The notes below the pieces were generated by a model, which saw only the letters and a program-made list of their open reading frames with translations, was not told the origin of the DNA and searched no databases. A stretch of DNA of 64,000 nucleotides from Spirosoma agri (GTDB lineage Bacteria > Bacteroidota > Bacteroidia > Cytophagales > Spirosomataceae): the NCBI RefSeq assembly GCF_010747415.1, contig NZ_JAAGNZ010000002.1, positions 868,001 through 932,000 on the forward strand, given 5' to 3'. This document shows positions 35,828-45,671 of the stretch, piece by piece (within the stretch, counting starts at the first letter, position 1; each line of letters starts with the position of its first letter). The position numbers were made by a program, and so were the translations under genes.

Positions 35828-38251
35828 ATGCTACAGAACTATATCAAAATCGCCTGGCGTAATCTGGTGCGCAACCGCGCCTTCTCGGCGATCAATATTG
35901 CGGGTCTGGCCATTGGCCTGGCTACGTGTCTGCTCATCAGCCTGTTCATTCTGGACGAGCTGAGTTATGATCGGTTCAATGAAAAGGCGGATCGGATTGT
36001 GCGCGTCATTTTTCGGGGGTCGTCGGCGGGCGGAAAAATGAACGAAGCGCATGTGATGCCACCTACCGCGCAAGCGCTCAAGGCTGATTATCCGGAAGTG
36101 GAAGAGGCTACCCGGATTCGGATGGGTGGGGCTCCGTTCATTACCTACGGCGACAAAACATTTCGGGATGGCTCAATTGCCTACGTAGACTCTAATTTTT
36201 TCCAGGTTTTTACGCTGCCGCTGCTACAGGGTGATGCGAAAACGGCGCTGATTCGGCCCAATACGGTTGTAATCACCCAGGCATTAGCGCGCAACTATTT
36301 CGGAACAGAAAATCCGATTGGTAAGGTACTGACAATCAAGAGCTGGAACGCATCGTATCAGGTTACGGGTGTCATTGATCGCGTACCGGTTAATTCACAT
36401 TTTCATTTTGACCTCTTTGTGTCGATGGCGAGTTTTCAGGATGCAAAATCGCCATCCTGGGTAACCTCCGAGTTTTTTACGTATCTGGTTCTTCCCAAAG
36501 GGTACGATTACAAAAAGCTGGAAGCCAAACTGCCGCAGGTTGTCGAAAAATACATAGGGCCGCAATTGCAGCAGAGCATGGGCATGAGCCTCGCTCAGTT
36601 TCGCAGGAAAGGCAACGACATTGGTTTGTACCTGCAACCGCTGACGGACATTCATTTGCGCTCGACGTTTGCCTACGATCTGTCGGCTCCCGGTAACATT
36701 CAGTACGTCTACATATTCGGGGCTATCGCGTTGTTTATGCTGCTGATCGCCTGTATCAACTTCATGAACCTATCGACCGCTGGCGCGTCGAAGCGGGCGA
36801 AAGAGGTGGGCATTCGGAAGGTGTTGGGGTCCATGAGGCAGAGTCTGACCAATCAGTTTCTGATCGAGTCGCTGCTGCTGACGGTCATTGCGCTGTTGCT
36901 GGCCGTTGGGTTGGTGTATCTGACCCTGCCCGCCTTTAACGAGCTGGCGGGTAAGACGTTAACCCTCAATTTTCTGACTACGGGCTGGCTACTGCCGGCG
37001 CTATTGTTCTTTGGTTTGCTGGTTGGGATTCTGGCGGGTAGCTATCCCGCCTTTTTCCTGTCTTCCTTCAAACCCGTTTCCGTGCTGAAGGGATCTTCGT
37101 TCAAAGGCAACAGTAAAAGTATCGGGGTGCGCAGCGGTCTGGTCGTGTTTCAGTTCTTTATTTCGATTACACTCATGGTCGGCACAACGGTGGTGTATCG
37201 GCAACTGAACTACATTCAGCATAAGAAGTTGGGGTACTCGAAAGAGCAGGTGCTGGTGCTGCCCGAAACGTGGCTTCTGGGCAAAAACGAAGCCCTGTTC
37301 CGCAACCTGATCATGCAGAATCCTAACGTGGTGAACGTGAGCACGTCGGGCTACCTACCGGCCGGACCCAGCAATAACAATAACTTTTTTGTCTATCCCG
37401 AAACCAACACGACCCAACTGGTCAAGACGCTTCGCTACGATGTCGATTACAATTACATTCCAACCTTAGGGATAAAACTGGCTGCCGGTCGAAACTTTTC
37501 GCAGTCGTACGGCACCGATTCAACGGGCGTCATTCTGAACGAGACGGCGGCAAAAACGCTCGGCTGGGGCGACAAAGCGCTGGGTCGTACGTTGACGAAT
37601 TCGACCAACGAAGGAAAGAAAGTGACGTACCGGGTCATCGGCGTTGTCAAGGATTTTCACTTTAAGTCGCTCCACGAAGCGATTTCGCCCCTGGTAATGG
37701 TGCTGGGCCACGACGCCGGAACCGTGATTGTCAAAATAAAAACTAAAGATATTACAGGCTTACTGGCCTCACTGAAAACACAGTGGAACCAGCTCACTAC
37801 CGATGCCCCGTTCACGTATGCGTTTCTCGATGATCGCTTTGCCGAAACCTACCGGGCCGAGCAGAAAATAGGGCAGATTCTGGGTCTGTTCGCCGGTCTG
37901 ACCATCTTCGTTGCGTGTTTGGGCCTGTTCGGGCTGGCTACGTTCACCGCCGAGCAACGCACCAAAGAAATCGGGGTTCGTAAAGTGCTGGGCGCATCGG
38001 TTGCGAGCATTGTTTCTCTGCTCTCCATCGATTTTCTGAAACTGGTCGCCATTGCACTGATTATTGCGACTCCGGTGTCTTGGTATGTAATGGACCGGTG
38101 GCTTCAGGAATTCGCGTACCGGATTGCTATGTCGTGGTGGATGTTTGGTTTGGCGGGTTTGCTGGCCGTTGCCATCGCCCTGTTGACGGTGAGCTCTCAA
38201 AGTATCAAGGCTGCCCTACTGAACCCCGTGCAATCTCTGAAAAGTGACTAG
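35828..38251 (+). CDS. MacB/FtsX-like ABC transporter permease
   Basis: 807 residues, start MLQNYIKIAWRNLVRNRAF. It resembles 48109 in the first extracytoplasmic domain: a (M/V)SLA helix about 30 residues before the LQPLTDIHLRS-type motif, then a VYIF segment. The first FtsX block (about 308) has NLSTAGASKRAKEVGIRKVLGSM, where A-G replaces A-R; the second is at about 708. Tail NPVQSLKSD. The next gene begins 11 bp after its stop. Confidence 0.94.
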   Translation: MLQNYIKIAWRNLVRNRAFSAINIAGLAIGLATCLLISLFILDELSYDRFNEKADRIVRVIFRGSSAGGKMNEAHVMPPTAQALKADYPEVEEATRIRMGGAPFITYGDKTFRDGSIAYVDSNFFQVFTLPLLQGDAKTALIRPNTVVITQALARNYFGTENPIGKVLTIKSWNASYQVTGVIDRVPVNSHFHFDLFVSMASFQDAKSPSWVTSEFFTYLVLPKGYDYKKLEAKLPQVVEKYIGPQLQQSMGMSLAQFRRKGNDIGLYLQPLTDIHLRSTFAYDLSAPGNIQYVYIFGAIALFMLLIACINFMNLSTAGASKRAKEVGIRKVLGSMRQSLTNQFLIESLLLTVIALLLAVGLVYLTLPAFNELAGKTLTLNFLTTGWLLPALLFFGLLVGILAGSYPAFFLSSFKPVSVLKGSSFKGNSKSIGVRSGLVVFQFFISITLMVGTTVVYRQLNYIQHKKLGYSKEQVLVLPETWLLGKNEALFRNLIMQNPNVVNVSTSGYLPAGPSNNNNFFVYPETNTTQLVKTLRYDVDYNYIPTLGIKLAAGRNFSQSYGTDSTGVILNETAAKTLGWGDKALGRTLTNSTNEGKKVTYRVIGVVKDFHFKSLHEAISPLVMVLGHDAGTVIVKIKTKDITGLLASLKTQWNQLTTDAPFTYAFLDDRFAETYRAEQKIGQILGLFAGLTIFVACLGLFGLATFTAEQRTKEIGVRKVLGASVASIVSLLSIDFLKLVAIALIIATPVSWYVMDRWLQEFAYRIAMSWWMFGLAGLLAVAIALLTVSSQSIKAALLNPVQSLKSD

Positions 38252-38262
38252 CCCTTACGACC

Positions 38263-40689
38263 ATGATCAAGAGCTATTTTACTACCGCCCTGCGCGCCCT
38301 GAAGCGCAACTGGAATTATACGATAATCAACATTGTCGGGCTGGCTTTTGGCTTGTCCTGCTGTCTGGTTTTGTTCCTCGCGATTCGTTACGAACTCAGT
38401 TACGATCGCCATCACGCCAACGCCGATCATACGTACCGGATGATCACGTATTATCGTGATTCAGATGGAGACGATCGCAACACAGGGGTCACGCTGCCCG
38501 CTTTAGCAGCTCTTCGCACCGATTTCCCCGCGCTGAAACACCAACTAACAATGGTGTACGAATTGTATGGCGGCTTAGTGAAAACGGGCAATAATCAATC
38601 TAGTAAGTTTCTGGAAGACGGGGGTGTTCTGGCCTTCGTGGAACCTAACTATTTCCGGTTGTTCGATTATAAGTGGAAAGAAGGTAATCCGCAAACGGCG
38701 GTCAAGAATCCGAACACGGTGGTGCTATCAGAGCGGATGGCCCACAAATATTTTGGCAACGCTGACCCAGTGGGCAAAACCATTCGGGTTGAGAATAAAC
38801 TGGATTTCGTCGTAACGGGCGTGGTGCAGAATCCACCGGCTACGACCAACCTCCCGTTTGAGGTTTTGCTATCGTTTGCATCGCTCAAACAATTCGGAGC
38901 CAACGGCGGCTGGGACGAATGGAAAGCGGTCTATAGTGGGGCTCAAATTTACCTGACGCTGCCCCCAACTCTTTCGTCCGCTCAGATGGAAAAAGCGTTG
39001 GTGCCATTTGTTCGTAAATACATGCGCCCGGAGGATGCCAGTCACTTGCAATATGAATTACAACCGCTCACCAATATTCATTTCGACGCGCGCACGGGCA
39101 ATTCGGCTAACCGCACCGTCAGCAAACAAATGATTTGGGCGATGGCGCTGATTGGCCTGTTTATTCTGATTACGGCCTGTATTAACTTCATCAACTTGGC
39201 TACCGCACAGGCGATTCGTCGGGCCAAAGAGGTGGGCGTTCGCAAAGTACTGGGTAGTTCGCGGGCGCAGTTGGTGCGGCAGTTTCTGGGCGAAACGGGT
39301 CTGCTGACGAGTCTGGCCGTCGGGCTGGCCTTTATGGTGGCTTACCTGTCATTGCCCTATGTAGCCGAACTGCTCGACATTAAAGTTGCCGCCTTGACTC
39401 TGCTCGACCCGTTCGTTATTGGTTTTGTGGTATTGCTGGGCGTGCTGACAACCGTACTGGCCGGGTTTTATCCGGCGTTGGTCTTGTCAGGCTATCAGCC
39501 GGTACTGGCGCTGCGGGGAAGAATGCGAACAGCCGGCAACGGCCAGTTAGCCCTGCGCCGAAGCCTCATTGTGTTTCAGTTCGCTATCTCGCAGATGCTT
39601 ATCATCGGTACGATCATTGCCTACAACCAGATGAAATATTTCCGCTCCGCGGATTTGGGTTATGACAAAGATGCCATACTGACGGTACAAATACCCGAAC
39701 GCAAACCAGGCCAGTTGGAAGCATTGAAGGCTAAACTAACGAGCCTGCCCAACATCCGGTCGATGAGCTACGGAATTTCGATACCCTCGTCGGATGGCAA
39801 TTGGTGGAACAGTTTCAACTATAATAATGCCGCAAAAGACGCTGATTTTGGGGTCGTGATGCGTTTTGCCGATACGGCCTATCTTAGTACGTATGGTCTG
39901 AAATTGATTGCCGGGCGGATGTATCTGCCCGCCGATACCACGCAGGAGGTAGTCGTGAATGAATCCTTAGTGAAAAAATTAGGCCTCCGGCAGCCGCAGC
40001 AGATTATTGGAAAATACCTCGCACTGGGTGGTACTGGTAACGTCAACAAGCAAATTGTAGGGGTGGTAAAGGATTTCAATACATTCTCGTTGCACCAGCA
40101 AACAAACCCCAGCATACTGACCACCCGCCGGGATGCGTACCACATACTCGGTATCAAGCTATCGACTAAGCAGGGTGGCACCGCAGCCATCCATCAACTC
40201 ATCGGCAACGTCGAAACGGCCTGGAATGCTACCTTTCCTGACTTTGTGTTCAAGTATGAATTTTTAGATCAAACGCTGACCAATTTCTACCGGGGTGAAG
40301 AACGCATGTACGCGCTGTTCCGGCTATTGGCGGGGATTGCCATTTTCATTGGTTGTCTGGGCCTTTATGGCGTAGTGTCCTTCATGGCTGAGTCGCGCAC
40401 CAAAGAAGTCGGCATTCGAAAAGTACTGGGGGCCACAACCAGTCATATTGTTGGCTTGTTCTCGGCTGACTTTGTCAAGCTGGTACTGATTGCCTTGGTG
40501 CTTAGTTCGCCCTTGGCTTGGTACATCATGAATCAATGGTTGCAGACGTTCGCCTATAAAATTACGATCGAGTGGTGGATGTTCGCGTTAGCGGGTGCGC
40601 TGGCCGTTACCATCGCCCTGTTGACGGTGAGTGTCCAGAGTGTCAGAGCCGCCCTGATGAACCCGGTCAAATCATTACGTAGCGAGTAA
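38263..40689 (+). CDS. MacB/FtsX-like ABC transporter permease (GLYG subtype, tandem pair 1)
   Basis: 808 residues, start MIKSYFTTALRALKRNWNY, shared almost exactly with the next gene. After TM1 it has IRYELSYDRHHANADHTYR. First FtsX block about 305 (NLATAQAIRRAKEVGVRKVLGSSRAQL), second about 705 with CLGLYGVVSFMAESRTKEVGIRK and ATTSHIVGLFSADFVKLVLIALVL. The 3' end (about 40490-40600) is nearly identical in DNA to the corresponding part of 40696. It is clearly the product of a tandem duplication with the next gene, six bases away. Confidence 0.95.
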   Translation: MIKSYFTTALRALKRNWNYTIINIVGLAFGLSCCLVLFLAIRYELSYDRHHANADHTYRMITYYRDSDGDDRNTGVTLPALAALRTDFPALKHQLTMVYELYGGLVKTGNNQSSKFLEDGGVLAFVEPNYFRLFDYKWKEGNPQTAVKNPNTVVLSERMAHKYFGNADPVGKTIRVENKLDFVVTGVVQNPPATTNLPFEVLLSFASLKQFGANGGWDEWKAVYSGAQIYLTLPPTLSSAQMEKALVPFVRKYMRPEDASHLQYELQPLTNIHFDARTGNSANRTVSKQMIWAMALIGLFILITACINFINLATAQAIRRAKEVGVRKVLGSSRAQLVRQFLGETGLLTSLAVGLAFMVAYLSLPYVAELLDIKVAALTLLDPFVIGFVVLLGVLTTVLAGFYPALVLSGYQPVLALRGRMRTAGNGQLALRRSLIVFQFAISQMLIIGTIIAYNQMKYFRSADLGYDKDAILTVQIPERKPGQLEALKAKLTSLPNIRSMSYGISIPSSDGNWWNSFNYNNAAKDADFGVVMRFADTAYLSTYGLKLIAGRMYLPADTTQEVVVNESLVKKLGLRQPQQIIGKYLALGGTGNVNKQIVGVVKDFNTFSLHQQTNPSILTTRRDAYHILGIKLSTKQGGTAAIHQLIGNVETAWNATFPDFVFKYEFLDQTLTNFYRGEERMYALFRLLAGIAIFIGCLGLYGVVSFMAESRTKEVGIRKVLGATTSHIVGLFSADFVKLVLIALVLSSPLAWYIMNQWLQTFAYKITIEWWMFALAGALAVTIALLTVSVQSVRAALMNPVKSLRSE

Positions 40690-40695
40690 CAAACT

Positions 40696-43158
40696 ATGAT
40701 CAAGAGCTATTTTACCACCGCCCTGCGTGCCCTGAAGCGCAACTGGAGTTATTCTGTCATCAACGTGCTGGGGCTGACACTCAGCCTGGCCTGCTGTCTG
40801 CTGCTGTTTCTGGCGATTCGCTATGAGCTGAGCTTCGACCGGCACAATGCCCATGCCGATCAAACGTACCGGCTGGTTTCGTTTTCTAAAACCGCGAACG
40901 AAGATCGACTGAACGTTGGCATTCCGTTACCCGCCCTGCCCGCGCTTCGTACTGACTTTCCCGAGCTGAAACACCAGGTCACGATGGTCAACCGGATTAC
41001 CAATGTGGTGGTAACGGCAGGTGAGAAGTCTGGTCAGGCCACCAGAAAGTTTCAGGAAGGCGATGGAGTATTGGCGTTCGTGGAACCCGAATACTTCCGA
41101 CTGTTTGATGTCAACTGGAAAAGCGGCAGCGCACAAACCGCGCTCACTAACCCGAACAGCGTTGTGCTGTCGGAACGTATGGCCCACAAATATTTTGGGA
41201 TGAGTACTCCGATCGGGAAGAAAATTCGCGTCAATAACAAAACGGATTTTGTGGTGACGGGCGTTGTGCAGGACCTGCCAGCCACGAGCAGTATGCCCTT
41301 TGAGGTTCTGCTGTCGTTTGCTTCGCTGAAACAGTATGGAGCCTCGACCAATTGGGACGATTGGCAATCCACCTACGGCGGTGCACAGATTTACCTGATG
41401 CTGCCCGGTACGGTAGCGGATCAACCAACGGCGTTAGCGCGGATGAATCAGCAGCTGGCGGCTTTCGTCAAAAAATACCACAAAGCCGACGATGCCAAAG
41501 ACCTGGTCTACGAATTACAGCCGCTGACGGCAATCCATTTCGACGCTCGTTCGGATAACTACGCCAAGCGGACCGTCAGTAAAGAAATGATCTGGGCGAT
41601 GGGTCTGATCGGATTATTTATTCTGATTACGGCTTGCGTCAACTTCATCAATCTGGCAACGGCGCAGGCTATCCGTCGGGCCAAGGAAGTCGGGGTTCGG
41701 AAGGTGCTGGGCAGCTCACGGGGGCAGCTGGTGCGGCAATTTTTGGGCGAAACCGGCGTACTGATCGGATTGGCTGTCGTGCTGGCTCTGGTTGTGGCGC
41801 AGCTGACCCTGCCTTACGTGGGCGAATTGCTCAACATCAAACCGGGAACGGCCACCTTACTCGACCCAACGGTATTTATTTTTCTGATGACGCTGGGCTT
41901 ACTCACGACTGGTTTGGCGGGTTTCTATCCGGCGTTAGTACTGTCGGGCTACCAACCCATTGTGGCTTTGAAAGGTAAAATCCGGGCGTCTGGTCAGGGT
42001 GGCTCATCGGGTATTAATCAGTTGACGCTTCGGCGGGGGCTGATCGTTGGGCAATTTGCCATTTCGCAACTGCTGATCATCGGTACGATCATCGCCTACA
42101 GCCAGATGACGTATTTCCGCTCCGCCGATTTAGGTTTTAGCCGGGATGCGGTATTGACGGTGTTGATACCGGAGAAAAATCCGGGCCAGCTGGAGGGACT
42201 GAACGCGAAACTGACGGGTCTGCCCGGCATACAGTCTATGAGTTACGCCATGACGACACCCTCCTCGACCAGCAACTGGACAACCGGCTTTCGCTTTGAA
42301 AACGACGAAAAAGAACCTGATTATGGTGTGTTGATGCGCCCTGCCGATTCGGCTTACGTGCGCACGTATGGGCTCAACTTGATTGCGGGGCGGATGTTCC
42401 AGTCCGCCGATACCATGCGGGAGTTTGTCATTAACGAAGCGTTCATGAAGCGACTAGGTTTTCAAAAGCCTGAGCAGGTAATTGGTAAGCTGATGACGGT
42501 TAATGGCGAAACGGTGAAAAAGCCGATCGTCGGGGTTGTCAAAGATTTCAACGCCTTTTCGCTGCATCAGAAAATTGAGCCCAGTGTATTAACCTCCTAC
42601 CGGGACCAATACCGCAGTTTGGGTATTAAGCTCTCGGCGGGACAAAGCGCCGAATCCGTTAGCCAGTTGCTGAAGAAAATTGAAGCCAGCTGGAATGACA
42701 CGTTCCCGGATTTCGTGTTCAAATACAACTTCCTGGACGAAACACTGGCTAATTTCTACAAGGGCGAGGAGCGGATGTATTCGCTGTTTCAACTGCTGGC
42801 TGGTATTGCCATTTTTATCGGTTGTCTGGGTCTCTATGGGGTCGTATCGTTTATGGTCGAAACACGAACCAAGGAGGTAGGCATCCGTAAAGCGCTGGGA
42901 GCGACCACCGGCCACATATTCGGCCTGTTCTCCCTTGATTTTGTCAGGCTGGTACTAATTGCCCTGGTGCTTAGTTCGCCCCTGGCCTGGTACATCATGA
43001 ATCAATGGTTGCAGACGTTCGCCTATAAAATTACGATCGAGTGGTGGATGTTCGCGTTAGCGGGTGTGCTGGCGGTTGGCATTGCGCTGCTGACGGTGAG
43101 TTTCCAGAGTATCAAAGCGGCTTTGATGAATCCGGTCAAGAGTCTACGAAGCGAATAG
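40696..43158 (+). CDS. MacB/FtsX-like ABC transporter permease (GLYG subtype, tandem pair 2)
   Basis: 820 residues. Duplicate of 38263 with small insertions: a KSGQATRKF-type extension near residue 115, a few residues in the first extracytoplasmic domain (TVADQPTALARM), and SGQGGSSGINQ before the middle span. First FtsX block about 313 (ITACVNFINLATAQAIRRAKEVGVRK), second about 714 with GVVSFMVETRTKEVGIRKALGATTGH. Tail NPVKSLRSE. It follows 38263 after six bases and is followed by 22 bp. Confidence 0.95.
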   Translation: MIKSYFTTALRALKRNWSYSVINVLGLTLSLACCLLLFLAIRYELSFDRHNAHADQTYRLVSFSKTANEDRLNVGIPLPALPALRTDFPELKHQVTMVNRITNVVVTAGEKSGQATRKFQEGDGVLAFVEPEYFRLFDVNWKSGSAQTALTNPNSVVLSERMAHKYFGMSTPIGKKIRVNNKTDFVVTGVVQDLPATSSMPFEVLLSFASLKQYGASTNWDDWQSTYGGAQIYLMLPGTVADQPTALARMNQQLAAFVKKYHKADDAKDLVYELQPLTAIHFDARSDNYAKRTVSKEMIWAMGLIGLFILITACVNFINLATAQAIRRAKEVGVRKVLGSSRGQLVRQFLGETGVLIGLAVVLALVVAQLTLPYVGELLNIKPGTATLLDPTVFIFLMTLGLLTTGLAGFYPALVLSGYQPIVALKGKIRASGQGGSSGINQLTLRRGLIVGQFAISQLLIIGTIIAYSQMTYFRSADLGFSRDAVLTVLIPEKNPGQLEGLNAKLTGLPGIQSMSYAMTTPSSTSNWTTGFRFENDEKEPDYGVLMRPADSAYVRTYGLNLIAGRMFQSADTMREFVINEAFMKRLGFQKPEQVIGKLMTVNGETVKKPIVGVVKDFNAFSLHQKIEPSVLTSYRDQYRSLGIKLSAGQSAESVSQLLKKIEASWNDTFPDFVFKYNFLDETLANFYKGEERMYSLFQLLAGIAIFIGCLGLYGVVSFMVETRTKEVGIRKALGATTGHIFGLFSLDFVRLVLIALVLSSPLAWYIMNQWLQTFAYKITIEWWMFALAGVLAVGIALLTVSFQSIKAALMNPVKSLRSE

Positions 43159-43180
43159 GGCAGCCATAAACGGAATAACC

Positions 43181-45607
43181 ATGCTCACCAACTATCTAAA
43201 AATCGCCCTGCGAATCTTCAGGAAAGACAACACGTTCACGCTCATCAACGTAGTGGGGCTGGCTACGGGGCTGGCCGTGGCGTTGCTGATCATTCAGTAT
43301 GTGCGCTTTGAGCTGAGTTACGAGACTACAAACCCGTTGGCGAATCGGCTCGTGCGTCTTACCCTGGACTACATGAATGGTGGCACGGTCGACGCGCAGG
43401 ATACGGAAACGAACCCTCCGATTGGACCTGAAGCGAAACGGAAAATGAGTGAGGTCGTGAATTACACCCGCGCCTATCCGATTGGCGAGCCTAACGTGAC
43501 GGTTCAGATTGGGGAGACCTATTACCTAGTCGACAAAGTGTATGCGGTCGATTCGTCCTTTTTTGCCATGTTCAACTATCCGCGACTTCGGGGAAGTCGC
43601 GCCGGTCTTTTCACCAGACCCCGGCAGGTTGTTCTGACGAAGAAAATGGCGTTGACCTACTTCAATACCCTGGATGTGCTGGGCAAAACCCTGAAGATTG
43701 CGAAATCGGAAGGTAACGTCTTGTTCGACGTAGTTGGCGTCGTGCCGGACAGTCCGGCCAACACGCACATGAAATTCGATATGCTGGTCTCGTACCCGAC
43801 GATGCTGTCCGACTTTGGCGAGCGGGAAGACAACTGGAATGGAAACAACACCCTGACCTACCTGCAACTAGCCGATAACGCCAGTTACGAAGGGTTTACA
43901 AAATCGCTGGTGGCCTTCAACGAGCGGTTGGTCAATGAAAAAAAGCTCAAAAATCATCGGGTGATCGGTCAGAAAATCGGCGATATCCATCTGTATTCCC
44001 ACAAAAACTTCGAAACGGAACCGAATGGCGAAGCACAGTCGGTGTATTTCTTGCTGGGTGTAGCGTTTCTGGTACTCCTGAGTGCTCTGGTCAACTATGT
44101 GAACCTGACCACAGCCAAAGCCCTCGACCGGGCGCGCGAAATTGGGATGAGAAAGGTTGTTGGCTCTACCCAGCGCCAGATAAAAGCACAGATTTTCACG
44201 GAAACCGTCCTGATCAATGTCGTTGCCGGGCTTCTGGCGGTGGGGTTGGTCGCGGTCCTACGTCCGGTATTTGTTGAGGTGGCGGGTTTGCCCGAAGGCT
44301 TTACCGTATTTCAGGACGCATTTTTCTGGGGCAGCGTCGGGGTATTTCTGTCGCTGAGCATTGTGCTGTCGGGGTTTTACCCAGCGTTCGTTCTGTCTTC
44401 GTTCGATCCAATCACCGTTCTCAAAGGCAATTTCTCGCACTCTACCAAAGGTATCTTTCTACGCAAGTCGCTGGTGGTTTTTCAATTTGCGATTACTCTG
44501 ATTCTGCTGGTGCAGACGTTCGCCGTTTACCGACAGGTCGATTTTCTGCGGGAACAGAACCTGGGTGTATCTATAGACCATACGCTTGTCGTGAAAGCCC
44601 CGGTGGGAAGCAATGCTCAGAAGGACTATGGTACGTTTCGGCAAATGCTACTCAATCAGGCACAGGTAAAGGCCGTATCGCTTTCCGGCACCGTACCGGG
44701 TATGGGATCGGCCCAGATGGGTACGACGACAAGCATCAATTTGTCGGACGCTGTTAAGAAAACATCGTACAATTACTACCTGACTCAGATCGATACGTCA
44801 TTTCTCGACCTGATGGGTATTCCGCTGCTGGCGGGTAAAAACTTTGATGCCACCACGAAAGCGGCTTTCCCGGATGCGACAAACCGGCAACTCATTGTCA
44901 ATGAGGAAACCCTCCGGCTTTGGGGCATTGCCACACCCGAAGAAGCCATTGGCCGACGGGTAGATATCTGGGGGCAGCAGGCCACGATTCGGGGTGTTGT
45001 CAAAAATTACCATTACGAATCGCCCAAAGCGGCCTACATTCCGATCATTCATATGTACTCGCCCACTTTTGACGCGTTTGCCAGTGTGAAGTTTACGGGG
45101 GGAAACACGGCGGAGCAACTCGCCCTGCTAAAAAAGGTTTACAAAGCTAATTTCCCGTATTCGCCATTCAGCTATTTCTTTCTGGATAGCGAGTACGACA
45201 AGCAGTACAAAGCCGATGATCGCTTTCAGCAGGTGTTTGGGGCCTTAACGGGTTTCGCTATTCTGATCTCCTGCTTAGGGCTGTTCGGCCTGGCCACGTT
45301 TACCGTTTCCAAGCGAACGAAGGAGATTGGCATTCGCAAAGTAATCGGGGCCAGCACCACGAATCTGATGCTGCTACTCTCGAAGGATTTCATAAAAACG
45401 GTCCTGCTAGCCATGCTGATCGGGCTGCCCATTACGTATTTATTGGTCAGCAATTGGCTGGCCAATTACGCGGTTCGAATTGAACTGAGCTGGTGGCTTT
45501 TTGCGGTGCCCGCTCTGTTGATCCTGTTGCTGGTATTGGTATCGATTGGTAGCAAAACGATTGCCACCGCCCTAATGAATCCGGTGAAAAGTTTACGAAG
45601 CGAATAA
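43181..45607 (+). CDS. MacB/FtsX-like ABC transporter permease (divergent)
   Basis: 808 residues, start MLTNYLKIALRIFRKDNTF. The first FtsX block (about 300) is SALVNYVNLTTAKALDRAREIGMRKVVGSTQRQI, lacking ACINF altogether. The second (about 710) has VSKRTKEIGIRKVIGASTTNLMLLLSKDFIKTVLL, and the last span (FAVPALLILLLVLVSIGSKT) replaces the very common ALLTVSFQSIKAA. Even so, the tail MNPVKSLRSE is fully kept. A HLYSHKNFETEPNG stretch and DKQYKADDRF place it near 33345. One of the two or three most divergent cores in the array. Confidence 0.93.
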   Translation: MLTNYLKIALRIFRKDNTFTLINVVGLATGLAVALLIIQYVRFELSYETTNPLANRLVRLTLDYMNGGTVDAQDTETNPPIGPEAKRKMSEVVNYTRAYPIGEPNVTVQIGETYYLVDKVYAVDSSFFAMFNYPRLRGSRAGLFTRPRQVVLTKKMALTYFNTLDVLGKTLKIAKSEGNVLFDVVGVVPDSPANTHMKFDMLVSYPTMLSDFGEREDNWNGNNTLTYLQLADNASYEGFTKSLVAFNERLVNEKKLKNHRVIGQKIGDIHLYSHKNFETEPNGEAQSVYFLLGVAFLVLLSALVNYVNLTTAKALDRAREIGMRKVVGSTQRQIKAQIFTETVLINVVAGLLAVGLVAVLRPVFVEVAGLPEGFTVFQDAFFWGSVGVFLSLSIVLSGFYPAFVLSSFDPITVLKGNFSHSTKGIFLRKSLVVFQFAITLILLVQTFAVYRQVDFLREQNLGVSIDHTLVVKAPVGSNAQKDYGTFRQMLLNQAQVKAVSLSGTVPGMGSAQMGTTTSINLSDAVKKTSYNYYLTQIDTSFLDLMGIPLLAGKNFDATTKAAFPDATNRQLIVNEETLRLWGIATPEEAIGRRVDIWGQQATIRGVVKNYHYESPKAAYIPIIHMYSPTFDAFASVKFTGGNTAEQLALLKKVYKANFPYSPFSYFFLDSEYDKQYKADDRFQQVFGALTGFAILISCLGLFGLATFTVSKRTKEIGIRKVIGASTTNLMLLLSKDFIKTVLLAMLIGLPITYLLVSNWLANYAVRIELSWWLFAVPALLILLLVLVSIGSKTIATALMNPVKSLRSE

Positions 45608-45613
45608 ATAGCT

Positions 45614-45651
45614 TTCCCTGAGCGGGCGGTTTAAACCGCCCGCTCAGGGAA
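45614..45651. repeat. 38-bp perfect palindrome, copy B
   Basis: TTCCCTGAGCGGGCGGTTT followed by its exact reverse complement, centre TTTAAA. It differs from copy A at three positions per arm, each compensated in the other arm; the same GAAATAACC follows. Confidence 0.9.
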
Positions 45652-45671
45652 GAAATAACCATCTCAACACT

